Origin: Burkholderia diffusa
GTDB taxonomy: Bacteria > Pseudomonadota > Gammaproteobacteria > Burkholderiales > Burkholderiaceae
DNA length: 64,000 bases
Reading direction: 5' to 3'
Assembly: GCF_001718315.1 (NCBI RefSeq)
Contig: NZ_CP013363.1
Coordinates: 1,240,001 to 1,304,000 of the forward strand
A program made the translations under genes and the position numbers. The notes under the pieces were generated by a model that worked only from the letters and a program-made list of their open reading frames with translations, was not told the origin of the DNA and searched no databases. Of the stretch, positions 1 to 8,863 are shown in pieces (position 1 is the stretch's first letter; each line of letters begins with the position of its first letter).

Positions 1-372
1 ACCGACGGCGTGAGCGGCGTGCTCCAGGGTAGCGGCATCACTCCGCTGAAGGGCGAATCGCTGGTGTTCGACAACTTCACGGTCGACGGCCGCTACTTCG
101 TCACGCCGGCGTTCAGCGTGGGCGCCGCATACACGTACACGATGGGTCGTTTCGACACGCGCACGGGCCAGACGCGCCCGAAGTGGAACCACGTGGTCGC
201 GCAGGCCGACTACGCGTTCTCGAAACGCACGGACGCCTATCTCGAAGCCGTCTATCAAAGCGTGAGCGGCGGCAACGGCAATCCCGCGTTCAACGCGACC
301 GTCTGGACGATGACGCCGTCAGCCAACAGCAACCAGCTGGTGGTCGCGCTCGGGTTGCGGCACAAGTTCTGA
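1..372 (+). CDS. Gram-negative porin, C-terminal part (5' end outside window)
   Basis: This is the last 123 residues of an outer-membrane trimeric porin of the OmpC-like beta-proteobacterial family. The fragment has the alternating hydrophobic/polar beta-strand pattern, a typical AAYTYTMG strand and the QADYAFSKRTDAYLEAVYQ segment found near the end of Burkholderia porins. It ends in phenylalanine (LGLRHKF), the C-terminal aromatic residue recognised by the BAM assembly machinery. The reading frame is open from base 1, so the start codon lies upstream. A GTG at 10 is only an internal codon. Substrate selectivity cannot be judged from this piece. Confidence 0.93.
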   Translation, partial: TDGVSGVLQGSGITPLKGESLVFDNFTVDGRYFVTPAFSVGAAYTYTMGRFDTRTGQTRPKWNHVVAQADYAFSKRTDAYLEAVYQSVSGGNGNPAFNATVWTMTPSANSNQLVVALGLRHKF

Positions 373-381
373 CGCGCCCGC

Positions 382-414
382 GATGCGCGACAGCCCGCGC
401 CGGCATCGCGCATC
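382..414 (+). terminator. candidate terminator hairpin after porin
   Basis: Perfect 9-bp inverted repeat GATGCGCGA / TCGCGCATC with a 15-nt loop, beginning 9 bases after the porin stop codon. No T-tract follows, so intrinsic termination is uncertain. From here to about 685 there is no convincing gene. Open frames there lack ribosome binding sites and run into the next gene in frame. Confidence 0.4.
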
Positions 415-700
415 ACGTATCGCCGCGCATGCCGGTTCCCGCGCAAGCAAGAATGCGTCCTGCGTCGTTCCCGTGTGAAAAATGCGGAGAAACTGGTCAC
501 GCTGTGACATCTTTCCTAATCTAGTTGCAGCGGCGCCGTGCTTCGGCGTTCCGGTCGAGACAATCTTTCATATGGCACCTCGCCGGCTTACGAAAGCGCA
601 TCGCGCACGGAAGCCGGCACTTTCGTGCCGTCTTGCCGGATGTGTGACGCGGCAGTTCGCGCACCACGCTTTCCTCGCAGTCAACCGCAGGAGACGCACG

Positions 701-1192
701 ATGAGCAAAACGAACCGATTTGCGGTCATGGCAGCCTTTGCGCTGCTGGCGGGTTGTCACCACGCGGCGAAAACGCCCGAGAATGCCGAGATGGCGCCAG
801 CGCCATCGAGCGAAGCGGTCGCGACGGTGGCGGCCGACGATCTCAACAATCCGAACAGCCCGCTCGCGAAGCGCAGCGTCTACTTCGATTTCGACCAGTA
901 CTCCGTGAAGCCGGAATACCAGACGCTGCTGCAGGCGCACGCCGATTACCTGCGCAGCCATCCGTCGCGTCGCGTGCTGATCCAGGGCAACACCGACGAA
1001 CGCGGGACGTCCGAATACAACCTCGCGCTCGGCCAACGCCGGTCGCAAGCCGTGATGAGCGCGCTGGAAACGCTGGGCGTGCAGGCCTCCCAACTCGAAG
1101 CGGTCAGCCTCGGCAAGGAAAAGCCGGTCGCGCTCGGCCACGACGAGGATTCGTGGGCGCAGAACCGCCGCGCCGATCTCGTCTATCGTTGA
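701..1192 (+). CDS. OmpA/Pal-type peptidoglycan-associated lipoprotein
   Basis: A 163-residue lipoprotein tethering the outer membrane to peptidoglycan. The N-terminus is a lipoprotein signal with lipobox LLAGC and lipidated Cys19, followed by an Ala/Pro-rich linker. From about residue 60 there is an OmpA-C domain with VYFDFDQYSVKP, the GNTDERGTSEYNLALGQRR peptidoglycan-binding signature and a final NRRADLVYR. I chose ATG at 701 because CAGGAGA precedes it at good spacing and it begins the signal peptide; the frame stays open upstream without a binding site. It stands alone, without tolB/tolA or ybgF next to it, so it is probably a Pal paralogue rather than the tol-pal gene itself. Confidence 0.9.
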   Translation: MSKTNRFAVMAAFALLAGCHHAAKTPENAEMAPAPSSEAVATVAADDLNNPNSPLAKRSVYFDFDQYSVKPEYQTLLQAHADYLRSHPSRRVLIQGNTDERGTSEYNLALGQRRSQAVMSALETLGVQASQLEAVSLGKEKPVALGHDEDSWAQNRRADLVYR

Positions 1193-1436
1193 TCGTATAC
1201 CGCCGCAGCGGCGGCGGCATCCCGGCTACGCGTCATGGGTTATCCGTGATGCAGCGAATCTCCGGCGCGCGCCGCGCCCCGGCGGCATGCGCGCGCGTAT
1301 CGCGCTCCGTTCCGCCATGTGCCGATACGCAAAAAGCATGGAATAAACCGGCCTCCGGAAACGTTTCGTCATCGCGCGGTCGCCGGTTCGAGCGAACCGC
1401 CCTGCCGCGCGGCCTTCTCGGCGAAAGGAGAGTGAA

Positions 1437-1607
1437 ATGAATTCGGCAAGATTGGCCGCGGCGCTGCTCGCGGCGCTGATGGTCGTGCTGTCGGGCGGAT
1501 GTGCGTCGTCGGGTGGCGGCGTATCGCAAGGCCCCGGCACGAGCCGGTATGGCGGCGCGGGCGGCAGCGGAAGTGGCGGTGGCGGTGGCGGAGGGAGCGG
1601 CTACTGA
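1437..1607 (+). CDS. small Gly-rich lipoprotein
   Basis: A 56-residue protein preceded by a strong GAAAGGAGAG binding site. It has a hydrophobic signal with lipobox LSGGC (Cys22) and then a Gly/Ser-dominated tail containing a run of seven glycines and ending SGY. It is therefore a predicted lipoprotein with a flexible low-complexity mature part of about 35 residues. I do not recognise a family. A start with a clear binding site, a complete lipobox and a stop followed by a long terminator hairpin support it as a real gene. It may share a transcript with the Pal-like gene 245 bases upstream. Confidence 0.75.
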   Translation: MNSARLAAALLAALMVVLSGGCASSGGGVSQGPGTSRYGGAGGSGSGGGGGGGSGY

Positions 1608-1629
1608 AGCGTCGCCGCAACGGTTCGAA

Positions 1630-1685
1630 CGGGGCGTCACGCACGAGCGCAGCCGGAAACCGGCTGCCTCGCGCGTGACGCCCCG
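1630..1685. terminator. long bidirectional terminator hairpin
   Basis: Nearly continuous 25-bp hairpin between convergent genes. The outer stem is CGGGGCGTCACGC (1630-1642) with GCGTGACGCCCCG (1673-1685), then CGAG/CTCG, then GCAGCCGG/CCGGCTGC closed by an AAA loop. It probably ends transcripts from both sides, although no long T-tract is present. Confidence 0.7.
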
Positions 1686-1699
1686 CTTCGTCCGACAAC

Positions 1700-2962
1700 T
1701 TACTGACGCATGGCCTTGACGTCGGCCGGCGTGACGCTCGCCGGCTGGCCGCCCCACGTCGCGCGCAGGTAGTTCGCGAGCTGCGCGAGTTCGTCGTCGC
1801 TCAGCGTGTGCGCGAAGCCCGGCATCGGTTGCAGGTTCTCGAAGCCGGCGAACTTCTGCTCGTCGACGCCGTCGAGCATCGCGACCAGCAGGTTGCGCGC
1901 ATCGCCCTGACGCAGCGTCGAATTGCCGTTCATCGGCACCGCCACGTGCGGCTTGCCGTCGCCGTTGAAACCGTGACAGCCCGCACACACCGCGAGATAC
2001 ACCGAGCGGCCGGCCGCGAGCTGCGCGGCATCGGCCGACACCGGCTTCACCGGCTGCGGAGCCGGCGGCGTATCGCCGAGCAGGTATACGGACAGCGCGC
2101 GCAGATCGTCCCTCGTCATGTATTGCGTGCTCAGGTGCACGACCGGATACATTTCGCCGAACGCCGAGCCTTGCGGCGCGATGCCGACGCCGAAGAACGT
2201 CTGCAGGTCGGTTCCGGTCCAGCCGCGCGCGGCGAGGCCGGCCGGCGTGATGTCCGGCGCGGCCACGCGGCCGAGCGCGGCGCCCGCGAACGGCCGCGCG
2301 CCGTCGAGCTGCCCCGTGAACGCACGCGGCGTGTGGCATTCCGCGCAGTGGCCGAGCGCGCCCGCCAGATAGCGGCCGCGCTGCCAGTCGGCGGACTGGC
2401 CGGCCGATGCATCGGGCAGGCTGTCCTTCAGGAACACCATGTCCCAGAACACCATGCCGAAGCGCAGGTTGTACGGGAACTTGAGTTCGTGCGTGCGGTT
2501 TTCCTGCGCGACCGGCTTCACCGTCTTCAGGTACGCATACATCGCGTCGGCATCGGCGCGCGTGAGCTGCCGGTACGACGTGTACGGCATCGACGGATAC
2601 AGGCGCTTGCCTGGTGCCTTGCCGTCGTGCAGCGCGGCGTAGAAGTCGTCCGCGCTCCAACTGCCGATCCCGTGATCCTTGTCGGGCGTGATGTTCGAGC
2701 CGTAGAACGTGCCGAACGGCGATTCGAGCGGCGCGCCGCCTGCGAACGGCGCGCCGTCCTTCGCGGTGTGGCATGCCGCGCAGTCCGCGGCCTTCACGAG
2801 ATAGCGGCCGCGCGCGACCTGGTCGGCGCCGGGCGCGCCGGAAGCCGCGCTCGATACCGGCGCGTCATGGCCGCCGCAGGCGGCGAGCAGCAGCGCGCAG
2901 GCGGCCGCGAGCGCGGGCACGCGCGCAACCCGCGCGGCACGATGGGCGAATGTGCGTGTCAT
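1700..2962 (-). CDS. tri-haem cytochrome c subunit of a molybdenum aldehyde/alcohol-type dehydrogenase
   Basis: A 420-residue membrane-anchored c-type cytochrome that would carry electrons from the adjacent molybdenum enzyme to the respiratory chain. Three haem-attachment motifs are present: CAACH (61-65), CAECH (206-210) and CAGCH (326-330), each opening a cytochrome c domain. The N-terminus is a lipoprotein signal with LLAAC (Cys29), so it is probably a lipoprotein rather than a TM-anchored subunit. Its ATG overlaps the stop of the 2Fe-2S subunit by 4 bases (ATGA), indicating translational coupling. Architecture matches the third subunit of AldFGH-like or nicotinate/isoquinoline dehydrogenase-like periplasmic complexes. 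The substrate is unknown. Confidence 0.9.
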   Translation of the reverse strand: MTRTFAHRAARVARVPALAAACALLLAACGGHDAPVSSAASGAPGADQVARGRYLVKAADCAACHTAKDGAPFAGGAPLESPFGTFYGSNITPDKDHGIGSWSADDFYAALHDGKAPGKRLYPSMPYTSYRQLTRADADAMYAYLKTVKPVAQENRTHELKFPYNLRFGMVFWDMVFLKDSLPDASAGQSADWQRGRYLAGALGHCAECHTPRAFTGQLDGARPFAGAALGRVAAPDITPAGLAARGWTGTDLQTFFGVGIAPQGSAFGEMYPVVHLSTQYMTRDDLRALSVYLLGDTPPAPQPVKPVSADAAQLAAGRSVYLAVCAGCHGFNGDGKPHVAVPMNGNSTLRQGDARNLLVAMLDGVDEQKFAGFENLQPMPGFAHTLSDDELAQLANYLRATWGGQPASVTPADVKAMRQ

Positions 2963-3654
2963 ACGGTGTCCTTCACGAGTCCCGGCGTCGTCAGGATTAC
3001 GTCCTTCACGGCCTCGTAGTAGCGGACATAACCGGTGCAGCGGCAGATGTGCGCGTTCAGCGCGTCGGTGATCGTGCGCTCGACGTCGGCCTTCGCGACG
3101 GGCTCGCGCTTCAGGCGCTCGATCAGCACCGTCGCCGCATTGACGAAACCCGGCGTGCAGTAGCCGCACTGGAAGCTGAAATGCTCGAGGAACTTCTGCT
3201 GGATCGGCGACAGCTCGACCACTTCGCCGGCTTCGTTGCGCTTCGCGTGGCCTTCGATCGTGCGGATCGAACGGCCGTGGAAGAAGTGCGCACCGGTGAT
3301 GCAGGTGCGCATTTCCTCGCTCGTGCCGTCCGGCTTGTCGACGATCACGACGCACGCGTGGCAGATGCCCTGCCCGCAGCCGAGCCGCGAACCGGTGAGG
3401 CCTGCGTACTCGTGCAGGAACTCGATCATCATCAGCCCTTCGGGCACCTGCATCGGGCCGACCGACTTGCCGTTGATGTTCACCGACAGCGGTTTCTGCT
3501 GAAAGCGGACGAGCGGACGCTCGATGGCGGCCGGCGCGGCGGCGGATGCCGCGGATGCAGATGCCGGGGCGGCCGAAGCCGCGTTCGGCGCGGATGCGCC
3601 GGTCGCAGCCGCGCTGGCGCTCGCGGCCGACGCGGCGGTTTGGGCGGTCGTCAT
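2959..3654 (-). CDS. 2Fe-2S subunit of xanthine dehydrogenase-family enzyme
   Basis: A 231-residue iron-sulfur subunit passing electrons from the molybdenum site to the cytochrome. It contains all eight cysteines of the two-cluster family: Cys93, 98, 101 and 118 (plant-ferredoxin-like cluster) and Cys163, 166, 204 and 206 (CGYC and CRC, alpha-helical cluster). Residues 1-45 form an unusual, almost pure Ala/Ser/Pro tail absent from typical IorA-like proteins. No signal peptide is evident; in such complexes this subunit is exported by hitch-hiking on the Tat signal of the Mo subunit (family knowledge). It overlaps by 4 bases with both neighbours, so the three genes form one tight operon. Confidence 0.92.
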   Translation of the reverse strand: MTTAQTAASAASASAAATGASAPNAASAAPASASAASAAAPAAIERPLVRFQQKPLSVNINGKSVGPMQVPEGLMMIEFLHEYAGLTGSRLGCGQGICHACVVIVDKPDGTSEEMRTCITGAHFFHGRSIRTIEGHAKRNEAGEVVELSPIQQKFLEHFSFQCGYCTPGFVNAATVLIERLKREPVAKADVERTITDALNAHICRCTGYVRYYEAVKDVILTTPGLVKDTV

Positions 3655-6527
3655 GCGAGCACCTCCTGGATCTTTTGCGGGGTCACCGGCAAGTCGGTGA
3701 AACGATGGCCGATCGCGTGCGCGATGCCGTTCACGATCGCGCCGACGACGGGGATCATCACCACCTCGGCGACGCCCTTCGGCGGATCGGTCTCGGACAG
3801 CGGCGGCAGGATGTCGCCCGTCTGCGACCACACGGCGACGTCGGTCGCGCGCGGCAGCTGGTAGCGATTGAAGTTCCACGTGCCGTTGCCGGGGCCGTCT
3901 TCGTAAAGCGGCAGATACTCGTGCAGCGCATGGCCGATGCCCATCGCGAGGCCGCCTTGCACCTGCCCCGACACGAGCTGCGGCGAGATCTGGTTGCCGC
4001 ACTCCATGATCGAGTGATGCGTGATCAGCTCGACCTTGCCGGTCGCTTCGTGCACGGCCAGCTCGACGAGCGTGCCGACCGCCGTGTAGTACGTGACGGC
4101 CGCGTTGTTGCGGCTCGTCGGCGGGATGAACACGCGCTTGCGGTCCAGCACGCGATAGCCGTTCGCGGTCGGCGCCAGCGTGCCGTGCATCGCGGTCGCG
4201 CCGGCCGGCGCGGCGGTGCCCGGCATCGGGCCGGCTTCGCCGGTCTTCGGCGTGCCGACCCGCAGCGACAACCCGTCGATCGGCAGACGCTCGACCGCGC
4301 CGCCCACCTCGAACTCGGCGTCGGTCCATTGCCAGCGGTTGAACACGTGCACGACGGCGCCGGTCGGCAAGCCGAGCGCGTGCGCCTGCTTCGCGATCTG
4401 CTCGAAGGTCAGCGGCTCGAGGCCGTCGGCGGTCAGCTTGCCATCGACCCAGCGCGCGTCCTCGATGCGGATCGTGTACGGCGCGGCCTGACCGCCGCCG
4501 AGGCCGCGCGTCCAGATCGACATCGCGGCCGGCCACAGTCCGTAGCGGAACACCGCGCGCGCGGCTTCGCGCGTGCTGTGCGTGAAGTAGTACGCGGAAT
4601 TCGTCGCGCTCGACGGCGACGCATAGCCCGGCGACCAGCGCGGATTCGCGCTCAGCCGGTCCTGGTCCGCTTGCGACATCAGGTAGGGATCGCCGCTCGT
4701 CTCGACTGGCAGGTCGGGCCATTCGGTCACGGCGACGCGCACCTCGGTCGCCGGGCGGCCGAGCCACTTCGCGACCGCGACGGCCTGCGACGTCGACATC
4801 CCGGTGCCGATCTCGGCAGCCGTGTGATGCAGCGACACCTTGCCGTTCTCGTCGAATTCGACCTTCGCGAACGATGCCTCGGCACCCGTGCCGAAATCCT
4901 TCTGCACGCACGCGAAACCCACGCCGTAGCGCTTGCCCGGGTTCGCCGCCTCGAATTCGGCCTTGCGCGCCGCACGGTGCGTCCACAGCGGATGCTGCCT
5001 CGCGCGTTCCAGCACTTCGTCGACGCGCAGCGCGCCGGCGGGAATCGCGCCCTGCGTGTTCTTCATCCCCGAACGCAGCGCGTTGCGCAGGCGGAACTCG
5101 ATCGGATCGAGGTTCAGTTGCGCGGCGATCTCGTCGACCGCCATCTCGGTCGCGGCCATGCTCTGCAGCGTGCCGTAGCCGCGCGCGGAGCCGGCGTCGA
5201 TCGCGCGCGACGCGATCGCGACCGCCGCGAGGTCGCTTTTCGGGAAGTAGTAGATCGATTGCGCGGCCGTCGCGCCGACCATCGCCACCGACGGCGAAAA
5301 GTTCGAGCGTCCGCCGCCGTTCGCCTCGAAGTCGCCCTTGAACGACTGCATGAGGCCCGTGTTGCGATCGACCGCGATCCGGTAATGCATCTTGAACGCG
5401 TGACGCTTCAGCGACGTCTGGAACTGCTCGTAGCGGTCGTTCGCGAACCGCACCGGACGGCCGTCCGCGTATAGCGCGCAGACGAGGCCGTAGAACGGCA
5501 CGTTGCAGTGATCCTTCGAGCCGTAACCCACCGTGTAGCACGGATGCACGAACAGCTTCTTCACCGGAAAGCGGCATTTCGCGACCATCGCGGCCGCATT
5601 CTCCGCCACCTCGAGCGGCGACTGGGTCGGCACCACGAGGTGCATCGACTGCGTCGCGGCGTCGTACCAGCAGTTCGCGTTGTCGGGTTCGAGCGCGGCG
5701 GTATCGACCGACTGCGTGCTGTACTCGCGGTCGAACACGAGCCAGTCGGCCGACGGCCGATCGAGTTCGGCGGCGATCTGGCCGGCCAGGAACATCCCCT
5801 GCTCGTCGAGCTTGCCGTGCTCCTTGCCGTCGGGCCAGACCGGCAGGTGCTTGCGCATCATGCTCGGGAAGATCGGCGCGTCCTTCAGGCTCGAATAGAC
5901 ATCGTCGTCGTAGGCCGTCTTGCCGCCCACCCGCACGTAGCGGAACGTGCCCCACGGATCGCGCTCGAGCGGGCCCGTGACCGCGCCGTAGCGGATCACG
6001 TCGTCGCGGAACTTGAGCGCATTCTTCGCGAAGCGGAAGCGTGCGAAGTCGTGATAGATGAGAATCGCGACCGCATGGCCGAGATACGCGGGGGTCTTGC
6101 CCGCGGGCAACAGCATGTCGTCGCCGTAGAACGCCGGGAACGCGACGCCGTCACGTGCGAGATCGTCGGCCGTGACCACACGGTCCGGCTTCAGTTCGTC
6201 GCCGAGCAACGACAGGTCGAAGCCTTCGTAGATGCGGTCGGCCTGCGTGACGCGCAGGATCAGCGCATGCGACTGCTGCTGCGGCCAGTGCGGCATGTCG
6301 GCCGCGCGCACGTCACGGGCGAACACTTTCGAGCCTGTGACCTTCGCGATGCCGTCGATGCGGAATTGGGGGATGCCGGTGACGCTATCCCATTTGACGG
6401 GGGTGAGGAGTTTTTCTTCGAAGAGCGCCGCGAACGCGCGACTGCCGATGGGCGCGACATAGACCGCGACGCCCGCCAGCACGCTGGCTTTCAGAAAACC
6501 CCGCCGTGACAGGCCGTGGTTTTTCAT
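3651..6527 (-). CDS. Tat-exported molybdopterin-binding subunit, aldehyde/isoquinoline oxidoreductase-like
   Basis: A 958-residue catalytic subunit of the xanthine dehydrogenase superfamily, IorB/AldH-type large subunit. It begins with a Tat signal (SRRGFLKAS at residues 8-16, then a hydrophobic stretch ending SRAFA), so the folded cofactor-loaded complex is periplasmic. The long body has cofactor-binding segments such as GGRSNFSP and GSARGYGTLQS, and the C-terminal EVVMIPVVGAIVNGIAHAIGHR block. The ATG at 6527 is preceded by AGGAGG, which excludes an in-frame start 75 bases upstream. It is the first gene of the three-gene operon. I expect oxidation of an aldehyde or N-heterocycle with cytochrome as acceptor; the substrate is not predictable. 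Confidence 0.9.
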   Translation of the reverse strand: MKNHGLSRRGFLKASVLAGVAVYVAPIGSRAFAALFEEKLLTPVKWDSVTGIPQFRIDGIAKVTGSKVFARDVRAADMPHWPQQQSHALILRVTQADRIYEGFDLSLLGDELKPDRVVTADDLARDGVAFPAFYGDDMLLPAGKTPAYLGHAVAILIYHDFARFRFAKNALKFRDDVIRYGAVTGPLERDPWGTFRYVRVGGKTAYDDDVYSSLKDAPIFPSMMRKHLPVWPDGKEHGKLDEQGMFLAGQIAAELDRPSADWLVFDREYSTQSVDTAALEPDNANCWYDAATQSMHLVVPTQSPLEVAENAAAMVAKCRFPVKKLFVHPCYTVGYGSKDHCNVPFYGLVCALYADGRPVRFANDRYEQFQTSLKRHAFKMHYRIAVDRNTGLMQSFKGDFEANGGGRSNFSPSVAMVGATAAQSIYYFPKSDLAAVAIASRAIDAGSARGYGTLQSMAATEMAVDEIAAQLNLDPIEFRLRNALRSGMKNTQGAIPAGALRVDEVLERARQHPLWTHRAARKAEFEAANPGKRYGVGFACVQKDFGTGAEASFAKVEFDENGKVSLHHTAAEIGTGMSTSQAVAVAKWLGRPATEVRVAVTEWPDLPVETSGDPYLMSQADQDRLSANPRWSPGYASPSSATNSAYYFTHSTREAARAVFRYGLWPAAMSIWTRGLGGGQAAPYTIRIEDARWVDGKLTADGLEPLTFEQIAKQAHALGLPTGAVVHVFNRWQWTDAEFEVGGAVERLPIDGLSLRVGTPKTGEAGPMPGTAAPAGATAMHGTLAPTANGYRVLDRKRVFIPPTSRNNAAVTYYTAVGTLVELAVHEATGKVELITHHSIMECGNQISPQLVSGQVQGGLAMGIGHALHEYLPLYEDGPGNGTWNFNRYQLPRATDVAVWSQTGDILPPLSETDPPKGVAEVVMIPVVGAIVNGIAHAIGHRFTDLPVTPQKIQEVLA

Positions 6528-6624
6528 GTGGGGGGAACCTCCTGATGCGGCTCGGACGGCGATCGGGTGTCGCGACGTTCGGAGCGGCGGGCATTCTGGC
6601 ATTGTTTTCGATATATCGCCTATA

Positions 6625-6644
6625 GTATTTCCCGCATGAAATAC
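6625..6644. promoter_or_regulatory. inverted repeat in AT-rich promoter region of the molybdenum dehydrogenase operon
   Basis: GTATTTC-N6-GAAATAC, perfect 7-bp arms, inside a conspicuously AT-rich island (about 6600-6665) roughly 100 bases upstream of the Mo-subunit start. It is a candidate regulator site or promoter element. The rest of the 486-base gap between 6528 and 7013 shows no gene I can support. Confidence 0.45.
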
Positions 6645-7013
6645 TTATTGAATTTCTTATAACGCGATTCAGGCGGCCTGCGGCGCGCGGTCGCAGGTGA
6701 TGCACGTGCGCGATCGGCGGATGTCGCGGCGGGTGGATCGCGCGCCATGGGCGGGACATTTGCGGCGCGCGTCGAAACCGGTTTGCGGGCGGCTGGCCGA
6801 CATCGCCCCGTGGGCAACGATGTTTGCAACCGCGTCGTCGAATGCGCAACGCGCGCGCCGGCGCGGTTTCCAACGACTCGCCGACGTCCCCGCACGACCC
6901 TCGCGGCCGGCGTTTCATGGTAATGTCGTGCGCATCCGGCTCGCCGGTCACCCCGCCACGTGCCGCGCGGGGCGGTCGGCAAAGCGTCGCATCGTGTCGA
7001 GGTCAGAATAGCC

Positions 7014-8564
7014 ATGGCAGTCAAGGCAAGCCTCCTGAACGCCGTTCTCTCCACTCCTCCCTGCGGCAATCACCGCGTGACGGCCGCGCTGCGCCCGTCG
7101 ATGCTCGTCACGCTGTTCGAAGACGTGCGCCCGATGGCGTTGTCCGGCCTCGCCAGCGCATTCGTCGCGGCGATGGCGCTGATCCGGCTGCAGCAACTCT
7201 GGTGTTTCGTGTGGCTCGTCGTCGACGTCGGCCTGCTCGCCGCGCGACTCGCGATTGCACGCACGTATGCAGTACACCGTGCCGCAGGCGACGATCGCGC
7301 CGAATACTGGGCGCTGCGCTATGCCCCCGTGTCGCTCGCCGCATGCTTCGTGCTCGGCCTCGGTGTGATGGGCTGCGTGGAGGCGCCCGACGCCGAGCTC
7401 GGCACGTTGTCGGTGATGGTCGCGGGCGGCGTGTTCGGCGGAATTGCGTCGCGCAATTCGGCGCTGCCGCGGCTCGCGATGACGCAGATCACGCTCGGCG
7501 TCCTGCCGATCGGCCTCGGCGCGCTGCTGGTCGACCGACCCGGCGCATGGCTGCTGCTGCCGCCGCTCGCGATCTATCTCGCGGCCATGCGCACGGTCGT
7601 CCAGCGTCATTACCGCGTGCTGGTCGCGCTGATCGCCGCGCGTCAGCGCAACGCCGAACTCGTCGCGCGCTTCGACGCCGCGCTCACCTACATGCCGCAT
7701 GGCCTGTGCATGATCGATGGCGAGAGCCGCGTGATCGTCGCGAACCGGCGCACCGCGCAATTGTTCGGCTCGCCGCGCGAGATCATGCTCGACACGCCGC
7801 TGCCCGACGTCGTCGCCGCGCTCGGCGCGAACGCGGTAACCGATGCCGACGGCGCAAGTCTCGCCGCGCAATGCGACGTCTGGCTGAACCATGACGAACC
7901 GGTGCCGCTCGACATCACGCTCGCCGACGGCCGACAGCTGGAACTGACGCGCCATCGCGTGCCGGACGGCAACGCGGTGATCATCGTCGAGGACGTCACC
8001 ACGCGCCGCCGCGCCGAACAGCATATCCGGCACCTCGCGCGACACGACGCGCTCACGGGATTGCCGAACCGCCACGAACTGCACGCGCAACTCAAGCGGA
8101 TGCTCGCGCACCGGCCTCGCGTGCCGAGCGCCACGCTCGCCGTCATGTATCTCGACCTCGACGGCTTCAAGGCAATCAACGACCGGTTCGGCCATCAGGC
8201 CGGCGATGAAGTGCTCACGCAGGTCGCCGAGCGGCTTGGCAAGACGCTGCCGTCCGGCGAGCTGGCGGCTCGGATCGGCGGCGACGAATTCGTCGTCGCG
8301 CTCGACGGGACCACGATGCACGCCTGCTCGATCCTCGCCGCGCGCATCATCCGGCAGATCTCGGCGCCATACACGCTGTCGATCGGCGAGACCGTCAGCT
8401 TCGGAATCAGCATCGGCATCGCGCTCGACGACGGGCATGGCTCCCCCGACGAACTGATCCGCCAGGCCGATAGCGCGCTGTACGACGCGAAGTCGGCCGG
8501 CAAGGGGATCTACCGCTTCTACTCGGCCGGAAGCAGCCGCGTGGCGCCCGCGACCGCGAGCTGA
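7014..8564 (+). CDS. membrane diguanylate cyclase with PAS-like linker
   Basis: A 516-residue predicted c-di-GMP synthase. Residues about 45-195 hold several hydrophobic helices (about six membrane segments). About 215-335 is a PAS-like region (MPHGLCMIDGESRVIVANRR) ending in the DVTTRRRAEQ linker typical before GGDEF domains. The GGDEF domain follows with DALTGLPNR, DLDGFKAINDRFGH and an intact GGDEF active site (422-426). The RxxD inhibitory I-site expected nine residues upstream of GGDEF is absent (Pro and Glu occupy those positions), so product inhibition may be missing. I took ATG 7014; a GTG at 6960 is possible. It stands alone. Confidence 0.88.
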   Translation: MAVKASLLNAVLSTPPCGNHRVTAALRPSMLVTLFEDVRPMALSGLASAFVAAMALIRLQQLWCFVWLVVDVGLLAARLAIARTYAVHRAAGDDRAEYWALRYAPVSLAACFVLGLGVMGCVEAPDAELGTLSVMVAGGVFGGIASRNSALPRLAMTQITLGVLPIGLGALLVDRPGAWLLLPPLAIYLAAMRTVVQRHYRVLVALIAARQRNAELVARFDAALTYMPHGLCMIDGESRVIVANRRTAQLFGSPREIMLDTPLPDVVAALGANAVTDADGASLAAQCDVWLNHDEPVPLDITLADGRQLELTRHRVPDGNAVIIVEDVTTRRRAEQHIRHLARHDALTGLPNRHELHAQLKRMLAHRPRVPSATLAVMYLDLDGFKAINDRFGHQAGDEVLTQVAERLGKTLPSGELAARIGGDEFVVALDGTTMHACSILAARIIRQISAPYTLSIGETVSFGISIGIALDDGHGSPDELIRQADSALYDAKSAGKGIYRFYSAGSSRVAPATAS

Positions 8565-8596
8565 GCAAACACGTTCGTTGACGCCGGCGGCCTCCG

Positions 8597-8620
8597 CGCT
8601 TTTCCGCTTTTCCGCTTTTC
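8597..8620 (+). repeat. short tandem repeat, CGCTTTTC x3
   Basis: Three perfect head-to-tail copies of an 8-bp unit, in a gene-free stretch (8565-8863) after the diguanylate cyclase. The pyrimidine-rich track is a slippage-prone simple repeat. No gene start is close enough to suggest phase variation. Confidence 0.8.
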
Positions 8621-8863
8621 CGTATCCCCGCGTGTTCGTTCGCTTCCCGCGATTCATTCCCGAAACGCTTCGCGTGGCTGCGCGCATGCGCGCACGTGTT
8701 CCGCCGCGCGCGCGCGTGTCACGTGACGTGTTCCGTAACATCGGCCCGCGCCGCGCGTCACGTTCGCCGCAGAAGCCTGCACGATCGGTGCGGCACGCGG
8801 CATTTCGCGGCTGGCACCCTTATTGCTCCTTGACTGGGAAACAGGATGTCAGGGAGCCCACAC

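Noticed and set aside
2959..5955. 998-codon frame on the minus strand overlapping the molybdenum subunit in another frame
   Set aside because: Only its last 231 residues are a real protein (the 2Fe-2S subunit). The rest is an out-of-frame reading of the Mo-subunit gene.
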